A stretch of 64,000 nucleotides of DNA from Agromyces agglutinans (GCF_009647605.1 NZ_WJIF01000003.1:248001-312000), one strand, 5' to 3'; positions 42,978 to 54,960 are shown, numbered from the stretch's first letter. A program made the numbers and translations. The notes: generated by a model not told the origin, from the letters alone.

Positions 42978-44383
42978 GTGCCATGTTCCGCTCCCTCCGT
43001 CACGTCGACTACCGCATCTGGTTCGTCGGCGCGCTCGTGTCGAACGTCGGCGCGTGGATGCAGTCGACCGCGCAGAACTGGGTCGTGCTCACCGAGCTGA
43101 GCGACAACGACGCCCTCGCGGTGGGGCTCACCATGGCGCTGCAGTTCGGCCCGCAACTGCTGCTCGTGCCCGTCACGGGCCTCATCGCCGACCGGTTCGA
43201 TCGCCGCAAGGTCCTGCTCGTCACGCAGTCGGCGATGATGCTGCTCGGCGTCGCGCTGGGGCTGCTCCTCCTGCTCGGCCATGCCGAACTCTGGCATCTC
43301 TACGTCTTCGCCGGCCTTCTCGGCGTCGTGAACGCCGTCGACATCCCCGCGCGCCAGACCTTCGTCGCCGACCTGGTCGCCGGCTCCGACATGTCGAACG
43401 CGGTCGCCCTGAACTCCGCGTCCTTCAACGCCGCGCGCATGATCGGCCCGGCCCTCGCGGGCCTCGCGATCGTCGTCGTGGGCTCGGGCTGGGTGTTCAT
43501 CGTGAACGCGTTCACCTTCCTGGCCGTGATCGGCGCCCTGCTCGTGCTGCTGCGACGGCCGATGCGGCGCGTGCCGCGCGCGGCGCAGCAGCGGGGCGCG
43601 TTCGTCGCCGGGTTCCGCTACGCGCTCGGGCGCCCCGACCTGCTGGTCGTGTTCGTGATCGTCTTCCTGGTCGGGGCGTTCGGCATGAACTTCCCGATCT
43701 TCTCGTCGACGATGGCGGTCGAGTTCGGCCGGGGCGCGGGCGAGTACGGCGTGCTCAACTCGATCATCGCGATCGGCTCCCTCACCGGCGCGCTGCTCGC
43801 GGCGCGGCGCGAGCGCGCCCGCCTGCGCGTGGTCATCCTCGCGACGGGCGCGTTCGGCATCGCCGCGGCGCTCTCGGCGGTCATGCCCGACTACTGGATG
43901 TTCGCTGCCTCGACGATCCTCATCGGTTTCACGGCCGTCACGATCCTCACGACCGCGAACGGCTACGTGCAGACCACGACCGACCCGGTGCTGCGCGGTC
44001 GCGTGATGGCGATCTACATGGCGATCCTCTCGGGCGGTACGCCCGTCGGCGCCCCGATCGTGGGCGCCGTCGCGAACGGATGGGGCCCGCGCTGGGCGCT
44101 CGGCATCGCCGCCATCGCTGCCGCCGTCGCTGCGCTCATCGGCCTCGCCTGGCTGATCGTCGCGCGCGGCATGCGCGTGGTGCGGCATCCCGAGCGACGC
44201 TTCGCGCCGGCGATCCGATTCGCGGATGCCCCGACCGCGGCGATCGCGACGCTGCCGACGGCCGCGATCCCGGTCGCGGGGGCCTCCGAACCGGTCGTCG
44301 ACACCTACGTCGCACAGGCGGCGGATGCCTCGGCCGAGGCCGACCGCGACGACGTGCTGGCGGGGCGGGTGCCGAGCCGCTGA
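42974..44383 (+). CDS. MFS exporter, EntS/MFS_3 type
   Basis: A 469-residue (GTG at 42974 overlapping the marR stop as GTGA) or 466-residue (ATG at 42983) transporter with about 12 transmembrane helices. FRSLRHVDYRIWFVGALVSN and GAWMQSTAQNWVVLTELS are typical of the MFS_3/EntS group, and GLIADRFDRRKVL is the A-motif. The C-terminal 60 residues form an Ala/Asp-rich cytoplasmic tail with GGATGCC elements. It likely exports a toxic compound or siderophore-like molecule under MarR control. Confidence 0.88.
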   Translation: MSAMFRSLRHVDYRIWFVGALVSNVGAWMQSTAQNWVVLTELSDNDALAVGLTMALQFGPQLLLVPVTGLIADRFDRRKVLLVTQSAMMLLGVALGLLLLLGHAELWHLYVFAGLLGVVNAVDIPARQTFVADLVAGSDMSNAVALNSASFNAARMIGPALAGLAIVVVGSGWVFIVNAFTFLAVIGALLVLLRRPMRRVPRAAQQRGAFVAGFRYALGRPDLLVVFVIVFLVGAFGMNFPIFSSTMAVEFGRGAGEYGVLNSIIAIGSLTGALLAARRERARLRVVILATGAFGIAAALSAVMPDYWMFAASTILIGFTAVTILTTANGYVQTTTDPVLRGRVMAIYMAILSGGTPVGAPIVGAVANGWGPRWALGIAAIAAAVAALIGLAWLIVARGMRVVRHPERRFAPAIRFADAPTAAIATLPTAAIPVAGASEPVVDTYVAQAADASAEADRDDVLAGRVPSR

Positions 44384-44426
44384 CCGGCGTCGTGCGCGCG
44401 GGCTCGCCGCGGCAGGGCCGCAGCGG

Positions 44427-46839
<2,413 letters not shown>

Positions 46840-46937
46840 GGGATGGTCCCCTCTGCCGATGGCTCGGCTGCACAGTCATGATGCCAGAGCGACGATCGGT
46901 GATCGGTCGCCGAATCGCTCGCTTCCGACATGGCGGA

Positions 46938-47966
46938 TCACGCGACCGTGAGGTCGTGGGCGTGCGAGCTCGTCCCTCGGACTATCAGGTGCGGCGGGAA
47001 CACCGTTGCGGTATGCACGTGGGACTCGCCATCCATCAGCTCGTCCAGGAGCTTCCGCACCGCCTCGTCTCCCATCTCGTGCTTCGGTTGCCCGACGGTC
47101 GAAAGGCGGCTCGACGCCCCGAGCCCGAGGTCGCCGTATCCGATGACACTCGCATCCTCCGGCACCCGGAGCCCCTGCGCCGTCAGCCCCTCGATGACCC
47201 CCAATGCCAGCTGGTCGTTGATGCAGAAGATGCGGCGCGGCGCGTCCTGCGCGACGATGCGACGGGCGACCTCGACGCCGGCGGCGAAGTTCATCGTGGC
47301 GACGACGAACTCGATGAGGCTGTCGGGATTCCGCCCCGCCTCCACGAGCGCGTCGCGAGCCCCTTCTCGGCGGTCGTGGCACTGCGGGATCGCCGGATGT
47401 CCGTTCACGATCGTGACACCGTTCCCCTGGCCCTGCAGCAGGTGGCTGACCGCCAGATATCCCCCGAGCACATCGTCGACGGCGACGGAGCACCCCTCGG
47501 CCTCTTCGGCGCGCCGGTCGACCAGGACGAGCCTCGTCCCGAAGGCGCGGAGCTGTGCGAGTCGCGAGCGGTCCGCGTCGACCGGCACCACGAGCGCGCC
47601 GGCGGCGCGCTGTTCGGCGAGGAGTTCGAAGTGGCGTCGCTCGCGGTCGGGATCGTCGTGGCTGACGCACAACGAGACGGCGTACCGGTGCCGGTCGGCC
47701 GCCTCCACGACCGCGTCCACGATCGCGGCGTAGAACGCGTTCATGACGTCGGGGATCACGAGCCCGATGATCGGGTTCGACCCCCGGCGCAGCGCGGCCG
47801 CGGCCCGGTTCGGCACGTATCCCAACGCCGCGATCGACGCACGGACCCGGGCCTTGGTCTCGGCCGCGACGAGGTGAGGACGGTTGATCGTGTTGGAGAC
47901 GGTCCCCACCGAGACCCCGGCATGCCGGGCGACGGACACGAGCCCCGGCTGTCTGGTGGTCGTCAT
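46938..47966 (-). CDS. LacI-family regulator 2, likely rhamnose repressor
   Basis: A 342-residue LacI/GalR protein: HTH LVSVARHAGVSVGTVSNTIN, hinge NRAAAALRRGSNPIIG, and an effector domain. I start at ATG 47966 (MTTTRQPGL). It is the last gene of the leftward rhamnose arm, 25 bp after the mutarotase gene, and is the natural candidate for the TGAAWCGWTTCA sites between the two arms; the link is inference. Confidence 0.88.
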   Translation of the reverse strand: MTTTRQPGLVSVARHAGVSVGTVSNTINRPHLVAAETKARVRASIAALGYVPNRAAAALRRGSNPIIGLVIPDVMNAFYAAIVDAVVEAADRHRYAVSLCVSHDDPDRERRHFELLAEQRAAGALVVPVDADRSRLAQLRAFGTRLVLVDRRAEEAEGCSVAVDDVLGGYLAVSHLLQGQGNGVTIVNGHPAIPQCHDRREGARDALVEAGRNPDSLIEFVVATMNFAAGVEVARRIVAQDAPRRIFCINDQLALGVIEGLTAQGLRVPEDASVIGYGDLGLGASSRLSTVGQPKHEMGDEAVRKLLDELMDGESHVHTATVFPPHLIVRGTSSHAHDLTVA

Positions 47967-47991
47967 CTGCTGCTCCAAGCGGCCCCGGTGA

Positions 47992-48339
47992 TCACTCGTC
48001 GAGGGCGGCGAGCTGATCCTCGAGGTGGAACACCTCGGTGAGCCGCACGAAGCCCTCGTCGGGCGAAACCTCGAGGTCGACGAAGAACTCGCCCATCTCG
48101 GCCTGCCAGCGCGCATTGACCTCGGTGGCGGCCATGGCGGCCTGCGCGTCGGCGAACGATGTCGTCTCGACGTAGCCGATCAGCAGGCCGTCGTCGCGCA
48201 GGAACAGCGAGTAGTTGCGCCAGCCGCTCCGTCGCAACGCCTCGAGCATGTCCGGCCAGACGGCGGCATGGCGTTCGCGGTACTCGTCGATGCGCTCGGG
48301 CTTGACCTGCAGCTGGAAGCACACACGCTCGAAGGCCAT
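47992..48339 (-). CDS. rhaM: L-rhamnose mutarotase (leftward copy)
   Basis: A 115-residue RhaM/RhaU-type enzyme interconverting the anomers of L-rhamnose. RVCFQLQVKPERIDEYRERH and RNYSLFLRDDGLLIGYVET carry the conserved His and Tyr residues of the family. The ATG at 48339 is used; a GTG at 48345 overlapping the preceding stop is also possible. A second, clearly paralogous mutarotase opens the opposite arm at 55020. Confidence 0.92.
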   Translation of the reverse strand: MAFERVCFQLQVKPERIDEYRERHAAVWPDMLEALRRSGWRNYSLFLRDDGLLIGYVETTSFADAQAAMAATEVNARWQAEMGEFFVDLEVSPDEGFVRLTEVFHLEDQLAALDE

Positions 48340-48341
48340 GT

Positions 48342-49775
48342 TCACACCTGCCGGAAGTCGATGCCGAGCAGCGAGGCCGCGGCCGCGTAGTCGCCGGCCC
48401 GATGCCCGATCGAGAGCGACCAGTGGTGCCCGATCCCCGTCGCCGACCATTCGTCGACCCACTCGCCAGGGTCGCGGCCGAAGTCGACGCGGCTGGTGGT
48501 GTTGCCGATCTCGAGCAACGGGCCCGGCACGACGGTGCCCTCGGAGGCCACGAACGCGAGCGCGCCGTCGCGGTCCTGCCCGAGCCCGAGCAGGGTCACC
48601 GGGCCGTGCTGCACGTCGAATTCGACCGACACGCCCCACCCGCGCTTGCCGTGGTAGACGCCGAGCCCCCGCAACAGCGGGTCGCGGCTCGAGACGGCGA
48701 GGTGAGCGGGTCCGTCATGCCCCATCTCGACGACACCGTCTTCGAAGTTGAGCGCCTGGATCTCGCAGAACGAACCGCCGGCGCCGACCACCTGGGTCGC
48801 GAGCTGAGCGACCGTCGTGCGCAACTCGTATTCGCCCGTCGCGGGGATGCCACGTGCCGTGAGCAGCGACGCGCCGAGGATCATGCCGGCCCCCAGGCGC
48901 TCGTGCTGCTCGCCGGCCAGACCGCGGTGGTAGTACGCGAGCGAGTCGAGGTCGAAGTCGTCGACGAGGCGATCGAGGCCGACCGACACGCGAGCGCCCC
49001 ACGCGAAGTCCTCGTCGACCACCGTGTCGTCGAGGGTGAAGATCTCGCGGGCGAGCGCCATGCGTTCGGCGACCTGCGCGTCGGTCACCTCGTCGACGCG
49101 CACCCGGAGGTCGTCGAATTCAAGCACCTCGACGTGCGAGCCGAAGGTGACGGGAAGCAGGGTGAGATCGGTCGAGACGTCGAGCATGCCGGGGTAGACG
49201 TGGCCCATGAGCCCGTGGCGGGCGTGCCGCAGCGCCGCACGCACGTGCGCGGCGTGGATCCAGCGTCCGATGCGCTCCCACGCGGATTCCTGCCGCAACC
49301 ACCCCGATACCGAGCGGAAGGGGATTCCCGCGCGGCGGAACACGTTGCCGACCTCGGGGACGGGGCACTGGCCGCAGTACGCCAGCCACGCGCCCGTGTC
49401 GAACGAGGCATGGTCCATCTTCTCGGTCGGCTGGAGGTCGATGACGAGCACCGGGGTGTTCGCGCGCTGCGCGATCGGCAGCACCATCGAACTGGTGAGG
49501 TAGGTGGTGAGGAACAGCACGATCAGGTCGCAGTCGGCCTGCCGAAGCCGCTCGGCGGCCACGGCCCCTTCCTCCGCGTCGGAGATGAACCCGACGTCGG
49601 TCACCTCGGCGTCCATCCCCTGGAATCGCTCCGAGACGTACCGCGCCGACTCCTGCAGCTGCGGCAGCAGATCCGGGAACTGCGGCCAGTACGTGCCGAG
49701 TCCTCCGGCGACGAGGCCGATGCGGGGCTTGCGCCGCACCTTGGGCGGCAGCAGGTGTTCGATCGAGGCGGTCAT
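48342..49775 (-). CDS. L-arabinose/L-fucose isomerase-like protein
   Basis: A 477-residue protein of the AraA/FucI fold. It opens with KPRIGLVAGGLGTYWPQFPD, has YYHRGLAGEQHERLGAGM, and a C-terminal half with ALNFEDGVVEMGHDGPAHLA and HHWSLSIGHRAGDYAAAASL, like arabinose isomerases. It probably isomerises an aldose imported by the linked ABC system. A true rhamnose isomerase lies on the other arm, so the substrate may differ. The ATG at 49775 has AAGGAG 4 nt upstream. Confidence 0.8.
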   Translation of the reverse strand: MTASIEHLLPPKVRRKPRIGLVAGGLGTYWPQFPDLLPQLQESARYVSERFQGMDAEVTDVGFISDAEEGAVAAERLRQADCDLIVLFLTTYLTSSMVLPIAQRANTPVLVIDLQPTEKMDHASFDTGAWLAYCGQCPVPEVGNVFRRAGIPFRSVSGWLRQESAWERIGRWIHAAHVRAALRHARHGLMGHVYPGMLDVSTDLTLLPVTFGSHVEVLEFDDLRVRVDEVTDAQVAERMALAREIFTLDDTVVDEDFAWGARVSVGLDRLVDDFDLDSLAYYHRGLAGEQHERLGAGMILGASLLTARGIPATGEYELRTTVAQLATQVVGAGGSFCEIQALNFEDGVVEMGHDGPAHLAVSSRDPLLRGLGVYHGKRGWGVSVEFDVQHGPVTLLGLGQDRDGALAFVASEGTVVPGPLLEIGNTTSRVDFGRDPGEWVDEWSATGIGHHWSLSIGHRAGDYAAAASLLGIDFRQV

Positions 49776-49803
49776 GGTGCTCCTTCGCGAAGTTCGGTGG
49801 GCG

Positions 49804-49847
49804 CGGATGCCGCGTGGCTCGCCCGCGGGCTCGCCACGCGGCATCCG
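49804..49847. terminator. GGATGCC-family hairpin after rhaS
   Basis: CGGATGCCGCGTGGC (49804-49818) and GCCACGCGGCATCCG (49833-49847) are perfect 15-bp arms with an inner GCCC-GC-GGGC stem. It lies between the binding-protein gene and the isomerase gene on the leftward arm, so it may lower expression of the distal genes or protect rhaS mRNA. Confidence 0.65.
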
Positions 49848-49870
49848 TGCTCGTTCGAGGACAGCGGCGA

Positions 49871-50938
49871 CTAGAAGTCGTAGTCGTCGATGTTGTCGGC
49901 GTTGAACACCGTCGGCGGGCCGACGATGACGATCCCGCCGTCGCCGATCTCCCGCTCGCCGAGCTCGCCGGCTTCGAACGTGTCCCCGACCTCACCGGTG
50001 ATGTCTCCGTCGGCCAGCGCCTTGCCGGCGAACGCGGCGACGTAGCCGAGCTGCGCCGGGTCCCACAGGGCGAACTCGGTGACGGTTCCGTCCTTCACGA
50101 ACGGACGCATCTCGTTGGGCAGGCCGAGGCCGGTCAGCGCGACCTTGCCCTTGTACTCCGAGGTCGAGAGGTAACGTGCCGTCGCTGCGATGCCGACCGT
50201 CGTGGGCGAGATGATGCCCTTGAGGTTCGGGTACGCCTGCATGAGGCCCTGCGCCTCCTGGAACGACTTGGTGTCGTCGTCGTCGCCGTAGACCTTCGCG
50301 ACGAGCTCGATGTCGGCGTACTCGGGGTTGGAGGCGAGCTCCTCCTCCATGTACTTGATCCACTCGTTCTGGTTGGTCGCGTTCGCCGTCGCCGAGAGGA
50401 TCGCGATCTCTCCCGACCCGCCGATCTGCTCGGCGATGAGCTCGACCTGGATGAGCGCGACGTCCTTCGCGACGACCTGGCTGATGAACACGTCGCGGCA
50501 GTCCGGGTTCGTGTCCGAGTCGAACGCGACGATCTTCGCGCCGCCGGTGCGCGCCTCCTCGAGCGCGGAGCAGACGGCATCGGGGTCGTTGGCCGCGATC
50601 ACGATGACGTTCGTGCCCGCCTGCGTCTCGGCGTTGATGAACGAGACCTGGCTCGACGCGCTCGCGTCGAGCGGGCCCACGACCTGGCTGGAGGCGAAGC
50701 CGGCGGCCTCGGCGCCCTCCTCGCCGCCGCCGAGCACGACGTCGGTGTACGGGTTGTTGAGCTGCTTCGGGATGAACGTGATGGTCTGCTCACCCTCAGC
50801 CCCGGAACCGCCCCCGCCGTCGTCGCCTCCGCCGGCGCATCCGGTCGCGATGAGTGCGACGGTTGCTGCGAGGGCTGCGAACGACGCGATGCGGCGTCGA
50901 CCGGGGGTCTTCCCGGTCCGATTGCGGATCAACTCCAT
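49871..50938 (-). CDS. rhaS: rhamnose ABC transporter binding lipoprotein
   Basis: A 355-residue periplasmic-binding-protein-like lipoprotein (signal with ATVALIATGC). The mature part begins TITFIPKQLNNPYTDVVLGGG and contains VIAANDPDAVCSAL and GIISPTTVGIAATARYL, as in RhaS/LsrB-type proteins that bind deoxy-sugars. It should deliver L-rhamnose to the RhaP/RhaQ permeases. The ATG at 50938 follows an AAAGGAA site. Confidence 0.9.
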   Translation of the reverse strand: MELIRNRTGKTPGRRRIASFAALAATVALIATGCAGGGDDGGGGSGAEGEQTITFIPKQLNNPYTDVVLGGGEEGAEAAGFASSQVVGPLDASASSQVSFINAETQAGTNVIVIAANDPDAVCSALEEARTGGAKIVAFDSDTNPDCRDVFISQVVAKDVALIQVELIAEQIGGSGEIAILSATANATNQNEWIKYMEEELASNPEYADIELVAKVYGDDDDTKSFQEAQGLMQAYPNLKGIISPTTVGIAATARYLSTSEYKGKVALTGLGLPNEMRPFVKDGTVTEFALWDPAQLGYVAAFAGKALADGDITGEVGDTFEAGELGEREIGDGGIVIVGPPTVFNADNIDDYDF

Positions 50939-50965
50939 TGTTCTTCCTTTCGTGAGGCGCCGGTG

Positions 50966-52060
50966 CTAGGCGCTCGCTGCTCCCGAGGTGGTGGCCTGGG
51001 GGAGTTCTCGATGCACGCGTCGGTCGTGCCGCCACTTCGAGATCGCCCCGAACACGCTGGGCGCGACGACGGAGGCGATGAGGAGGGAGCCCGTGACGAT
51101 GATCAGGACGACATCGGAGACGCGGCCGAGCCTGAGCGCGTAGTTGATCACGCCGATGAGCAGGACGGCCGCGACGACGCCGGGAATCGAACCCTTGCCG
51201 CCGAAGATCGACACACCGCCGAGCAGCACCGCGGCGATGACGGCGAGCTCGAGGCCGCTCGCGTTGTCGGAGCGGGCACTCGAATAGCGAAGCGTCCAGT
51301 AGACGCCGGCGAGGGCCGAGACGGTCCCCGTGCCGACGAACAGCCAGAGCTTCGCGCGTGCGACCTTGATGCCGACGAATCGCGCGGCCTCCTGGCTGTA
51401 GCCGAGTGCGTACAGTCCGCGACCGAATGGGGTGAGGTGCAGCAGCACGCCGAAGAAGAGGATGACGACGACGACGCCGACCATGACGGTCGGGATGCCG
51501 GTCGCGCCGAGCTTCGAGGTGAAGAACGCGGTGAGCTCCGGTGGGAAGTTCGCGACGGCGTTGTCGCCGATGACGACGAGGGCGAGGCCTCGGAAGAGCG
51601 CGAGCGTGCCGATCGTGACCGCGAGCGACGGCAGTCCCACGACGGCCACGAGGAAGCCGTTGACGGCTCCGGCAACCACGCCCGCGAGCACGCTGATGAC
51701 CAGCACGATGCCGATGTCGAAGCCGGCCTGCCACAGCACGCCCATGATCGCGCTGGTCAGGCCGGCGATGCTCGCCACCGACAGGTCGATCTCGCCGGTG
51801 ATGATGACCAGCGTCATGGGCATCGCGATGAGCAGCACGGGGATCACGTCGAGCAGCAGGAACCCGGTCGTGACGGGTGAGGCGAACCTCGGCACGGCGA
51901 TCATCGCGATCACGATGACGACGATGAGGGCGTAGATCATCACGGCGTCGCGGCCGAGCAGCACGCGGGCCCAGCCGGTCCGGCCCTTGGGTTCGGCCTC
52001 GAGCACGGTCGTGCCGTCGACGCGCTCGGGCACAGGGGCGGTCTTCACGGGATCAGACAT
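50966..52060 (-). CDS. rhaQ: rhamnose ABC permease (second)
   Basis: A 364-residue RbsC-type permease. LVIITGEIDLSVASIAGLTSAI is the branched-chain/ribose permease signature, and about 9-10 hydrophobic segments are present. It starts at ATG 52060, with GAGG 6 nt upstream, and overlaps the preceding permease gene by 8 bp. A GTG at 52072 is an alternative. It forms a heterodimer with the product of the upstream gene (family knowledge). Confidence 0.92.
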   Translation of the reverse strand: MSDPVKTAPVPERVDGTTVLEAEPKGRTGWARVLLGRDAVMIYALIVVIVIAMIAVPRFASPVTTGFLLLDVIPVLLIAMPMTLVIITGEIDLSVASIAGLTSAIMGVLWQAGFDIGIVLVISVLAGVVAGAVNGFLVAVVGLPSLAVTIGTLALFRGLALVVIGDNAVANFPPELTAFFTSKLGATGIPTVMVGVVVVILFFGVLLHLTPFGRGLYALGYSQEAARFVGIKVARAKLWLFVGTGTVSALAGVYWTLRYSSARSDNASGLELAVIAAVLLGGVSIFGGKGSIPGVVAAVLLIGVINYALRLGRVSDVVLIIVTGSLLIASVVAPSVFGAISKWRHDRRVHRELPQATTSGAASA

Positions 52061-53096
52061 CTCGGGCCTCACTGATTCGCAGCTTCCTGGCTGTTCGCAC
52101 GCTCGCGATGCGGTCGATGATGATCGCGGCGAGGATCAGGACGCCGACGATCGCCTGCTGCCAGAACTTGTCGACGCGGAGCGCGGTGAGCGCGCTCGTG
52201 ATCGTCGTGAGCAGGATCGCGCCGATCGCCGCGCCGAACACCGAGCCGCTGCCGCCGAAGATCGCGACCCCTCCCACGACGGCGGCGGCGACCACGTCCA
52301 GCTCCATGCCCGAGCCCGTCGTCGCCCCGACCGAGTTGAAGCGGGACGCGTACAGGACGCCCGCGAGGCCGGCGAGCAGGCCATTGGTCACGAACGCGAG
52401 GAACACGCGGCGCCCGACGGGGAGGCCGAACACGCGTGCGGCCTCGGGGTCGGAGCCGATCGCGTAGAGGTCTCGGCCGGAGCGGGCACCGGCGAGGAAG
52501 ACGCCGACGACGACCACGACGACGAGAGCGAGCAGGGTGATGACCGGGAACCCGAGGAACGTGTCGACCGAGAGCGCGCCGAAGGCGTCGGGCCGATCGC
52601 CGGCGAAGTACTGGGTGCCGCCCGCCCAGGCGTTGTTCACGCCGCGGTAGATGTAGAGCGTTCCGAGCGTGATGACGAGCGCGGGCACCTTCGCCAGCGT
52701 CACGAGGAGGCCGTTGATCGCGCCGAGCACGGCGCCGAGAGCGAGTCCCGCCAGGAACACGACGGGGATGGGGATGCCCTCGACGTTCGCGAACAGCGAG
52801 CCCGTCATGAACGCGACGAGTCCGAGGATCGAGCCGACCGACAGGTCGACGTTGCGCGTGATGATGACGATCGCCTGGCCGACCGCGAGGATCACGATGA
52901 TCGTCGCATTCAGGAGCAGGTCCTTCACGCCCTGCGGGCTCAGGAACAGCGGATTCGCGATCGCCGTCACCGTCACGAGGATGACGAGGGCGAGGGCGAC
53001 CGGCAGCTCTCGGGCACGCAGCACGGCGGACAGCGGCGAGTTCCGTTTCGCTTCCGGCTGCGCCGCCGAGGGCGGCCTGGTCTCGGTCGTGGTCAC
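52053..53096 (-). CDS. rhaP: rhamnose ABC permease (first)
   Basis: A 347-residue RbsC-type permease with IIVILAVGQAIVIITRNVDLSVGSILGLVAF and GSGSVFGAAIGAILLTTI-like motifs. The GTG at 53096 overlaps the stop of the ATPase gene (GTGA), so translation is coupled. The paired, non-identical permeases agree with the rhaSTPQ organisation known from Rhizobium. Confidence 0.92.
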   Translation of the reverse strand: MTTTETRPPSAAQPEAKRNSPLSAVLRARELPVALALVILVTVTAIANPLFLSPQGVKDLLLNATIIVILAVGQAIVIITRNVDLSVGSILGLVAFMTGSLFANVEGIPIPVVFLAGLALGAVLGAINGLLVTLAKVPALVITLGTLYIYRGVNNAWAGGTQYFAGDRPDAFGALSVDTFLGFPVITLLALVVVVVVGVFLAGARSGRDLYAIGSDPEAARVFGLPVGRRVFLAFVTNGLLAGLAGVLYASRFNSVGATTGSGMELDVVAAAVVGGVAIFGGSGSVFGAAIGAILLTTITSALTALRVDKFWQQAIVGVLILAAIIIDRIASVRTARKLRISEARDV

Positions 53097-54628
53097 TTGG
53101 CACCCTCCATGGACGCGGTGGCGGCGTGCATGACGCTCTCGGGGGTCGCGTCCTCGCGGGAGAGCTCCGCGGTGATGCGTCCCTCGTGCATGACGAGCAC
53201 GCGGTCGGCCATGCCGAGGACCTCGGGCAGCTCCGAGGAGATCATGAGTATCGCGATGCCGCGACCTGCGAGGTCGGAGAGCAGGCGGTGCACGTCGGAT
53301 TTCGTGCCGACGTCGATGCCGCGCGTCGGCTCATCGACGATGAGGAGCTTCGGCTCGGTGGCGAGCCACTTGGCGAGGACGACCTTCTGCTGGTTGCCGC
53401 CCGAGAGCGTCGAGACCGCGTACTCCTGCGAGCCGGTCTTCACCTGCAGCCGCTTCGACCATTCGGCAGCGGTGCGTTGCTCTCGCCGAGCGTCGATGAG
53501 ACCGAACCGGGCGAGCGAGTTGCGCAGGGTGAGGGTGAGGTTGCGAGCGACCGAGAGGTCCATGACGAGACCCTGCTTGCGACGGTCCTCGGGCACGAAC
53601 CCGGCGCCCGCGTCGATCGCCGCCTGCGGATCGCCCGGCTTCAGCCGCCGGCCGGCGAGCTCGACGGTGCCCTCGTCGTACGGATCGATGCCGAACACCG
53701 CACGCGCGACCTCGGTGCGGCCGGCCCCGACGAGTCCGGCGAGCGCGACGATCTCGCCCGTGCGCACCTCGAGGTCGATGCCGCTGAAGACGCCCGCGCG
53801 AGCGAGGCCCTTCACGCGGAGCATGGCGTTCCCGATGACGGCCTCCTCCTTCGGGAAGAGCTGGTCGATATCGCGGCCGACCATCTCGCGCACGATCTGC
53901 TCGACCCTGACGGACGCCGTGTCGTGCGTCGCGATGTATCGGCCGTCGCGCATCACGGTGATGCGGTCGGTGAGCGCGAAGACCTCGTCGAACCGGTGGG
54001 AGATGAACAGGATGCCGGCGCCGCGATCACGCAGGCTCCGCGCGACGGCGAACAGGCGTTCGACCTCGACGCCCGACAACGCGGCGGTCGGCTCATCCAT
54101 GATGAGCACCCGTGCGTCGAGCGAGAGCGCCTTCGCGATCTCGATGATCTGCTGGTCGGCGATCGAGAGCCCCTCGGCGATGCGGTCGGGATCGATCGGC
54201 ACGCCGAGCTGGTCGAAGAGTTCGCGTGCGGCCGAACGCATGGCCTTGCGGCTGATGAGCCCGAGCGCACCACGGGGCTGCCGCCCGATGAAGATATTCT
54301 CGGCGACGGTGAGGTCCGGGAAGAGCGTCGGTTCCTGGTAGATGACCGAGATGCCCGCGGCCTTGCTGTCGGCGACGGAGCGGAAGGCGACGGGTCGGCC
54401 GGCGACCTGGAAGTCGCCGGCATCGGGGTGATAGAGCCCGGCGAGGATCTTCACGAGCGTGGACTTGCCGGCGCCGTTCTCGCCGACGAGCGCGTGGATC
54501 TCGCCCGCGCGCAGTTCGACCGTGCCGTCGGCGAGTGCGACCACCGGACCGAAGGTCTTGGCTCCGTGCTGCAGCCGGAGCAGGGGCTCGTTCGGCTCAT
54601 CCGATCCCGGGACGGACTGCTCCGCCAT
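53093..54628 (-). CDS. rhaT: rhamnose ABC transporter ATPase, two cassettes
   Basis: A 511-residue tandem ABC protein of the RbsA/MglA type. The first cassette has Walker A GENGAGKST, LSIADQQIIEIAKAL and Walker B VLIMDEPT. The second has a degenerate P-loop (GLVGAGRTE) but an intact LSGGNQQK signature and LLIVDEPT, as usual in this family. The ATG at 54628 follows GGAGGTGAGT. It is the first gene of the leftward rhamnose arm. Confidence 0.94.
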   Translation of the reverse strand: MAEQSVPGSDEPNEPLLRLQHGAKTFGPVVALADGTVELRAGEIHALVGENGAGKSTLVKILAGLYHPDAGDFQVAGRPVAFRSVADSKAAGISVIYQEPTLFPDLTVAENIFIGRQPRGALGLISRKAMRSAARELFDQLGVPIDPDRIAEGLSIADQQIIEIAKALSLDARVLIMDEPTAALSGVEVERLFAVARSLRDRGAGILFISHRFDEVFALTDRITVMRDGRYIATHDTASVRVEQIVREMVGRDIDQLFPKEEAVIGNAMLRVKGLARAGVFSGIDLEVRTGEIVALAGLVGAGRTEVARAVFGIDPYDEGTVELAGRRLKPGDPQAAIDAGAGFVPEDRRKQGLVMDLSVARNLTLTLRNSLARFGLIDARREQRTAAEWSKRLQVKTGSQEYAVSTLSGGNQQKVVLAKWLATEPKLLIVDEPTRGIDVGTKSDVHRLLSDLAGRGIAILMISSELPEVLGMADRVLVMHEGRITAELSREDATPESVMHAATASMEGAK

Positions 54629-54649
54629 ACTCACCTCCACATTGAGGGC

Positions 54650-54661
54650 TGAATCGTTTCA
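54650..54661. promoter_or_regulatory. rhamnose operator A
   Basis: TGAATCGTTTCA, a near-palindrome 21 bp before the rhaT ATG. It is the exact reverse complement of operator D. Confidence 0.75.
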
Positions 54662-54721
54662 TGGCCCGCAGACATGCTGCCACGATGCATCCCGAAGGTC
54701 AACCGACGCGATTGAAACTCT

Positions 54722-54733
54722 TGAGACGTTTCA
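54722..54733. promoter_or_regulatory. rhamnose operator B
   Basis: TGAGACGTTTCA, a one-base-weaker version of the same motif. Together with TGAAAC about 10 bp to the left it forms a longer TGAAAC...GTTTCA symmetry. A weaker TGCTTCGTTTCA lies at 54845-54856. Confidence 0.55.
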
Positions 54734-54930
54734 GGTGAAGGTGCCGGTCAAGCGGATTCACGTTGGAGCGCCCTTCCGCTGCTGGGATGCGCAGATGCCG
54801 GCCACGGGCGCCCGAAGCCGCGTGATGGCGAGCGCTCGATCGCTTGCTTCGTTTCAATGTTGTCGGCCGACTGAATGTAGTCGGCGGACACGGTCATCGA
54901 AGCGCTCCGGAAGCTTCGCGGTGGGGGCGG

Positions 54931-54960
54931 TTGCGCATCCGGCTCGGCTCGACTTATGCT
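54931..54960 (+). promoter_or_regulatory. promoter of rightward rhamnose arm
   Basis: TTGCGC (54931-54936), an 18-nt spacer and TATGCT (54955-54960), immediately followed by operator D. Confidence 0.55.

Noticed and set aside
46889..46910. Terminator hairpin between the two LacI genes
   Set aside because: GCGAC...GTCGC with GATC repeats gives only a short, bulged stem; too weak to list as a feature.
54829..54910. Further CebR-like operators near the rhamnose promoters (CGAGCGCTCG and AAGCGCTCC)
   Set aside because: They share only the GAGCGCTC or AGCGCT centre and lack the flanking GAGA/TCTC; probably chance palindromes.
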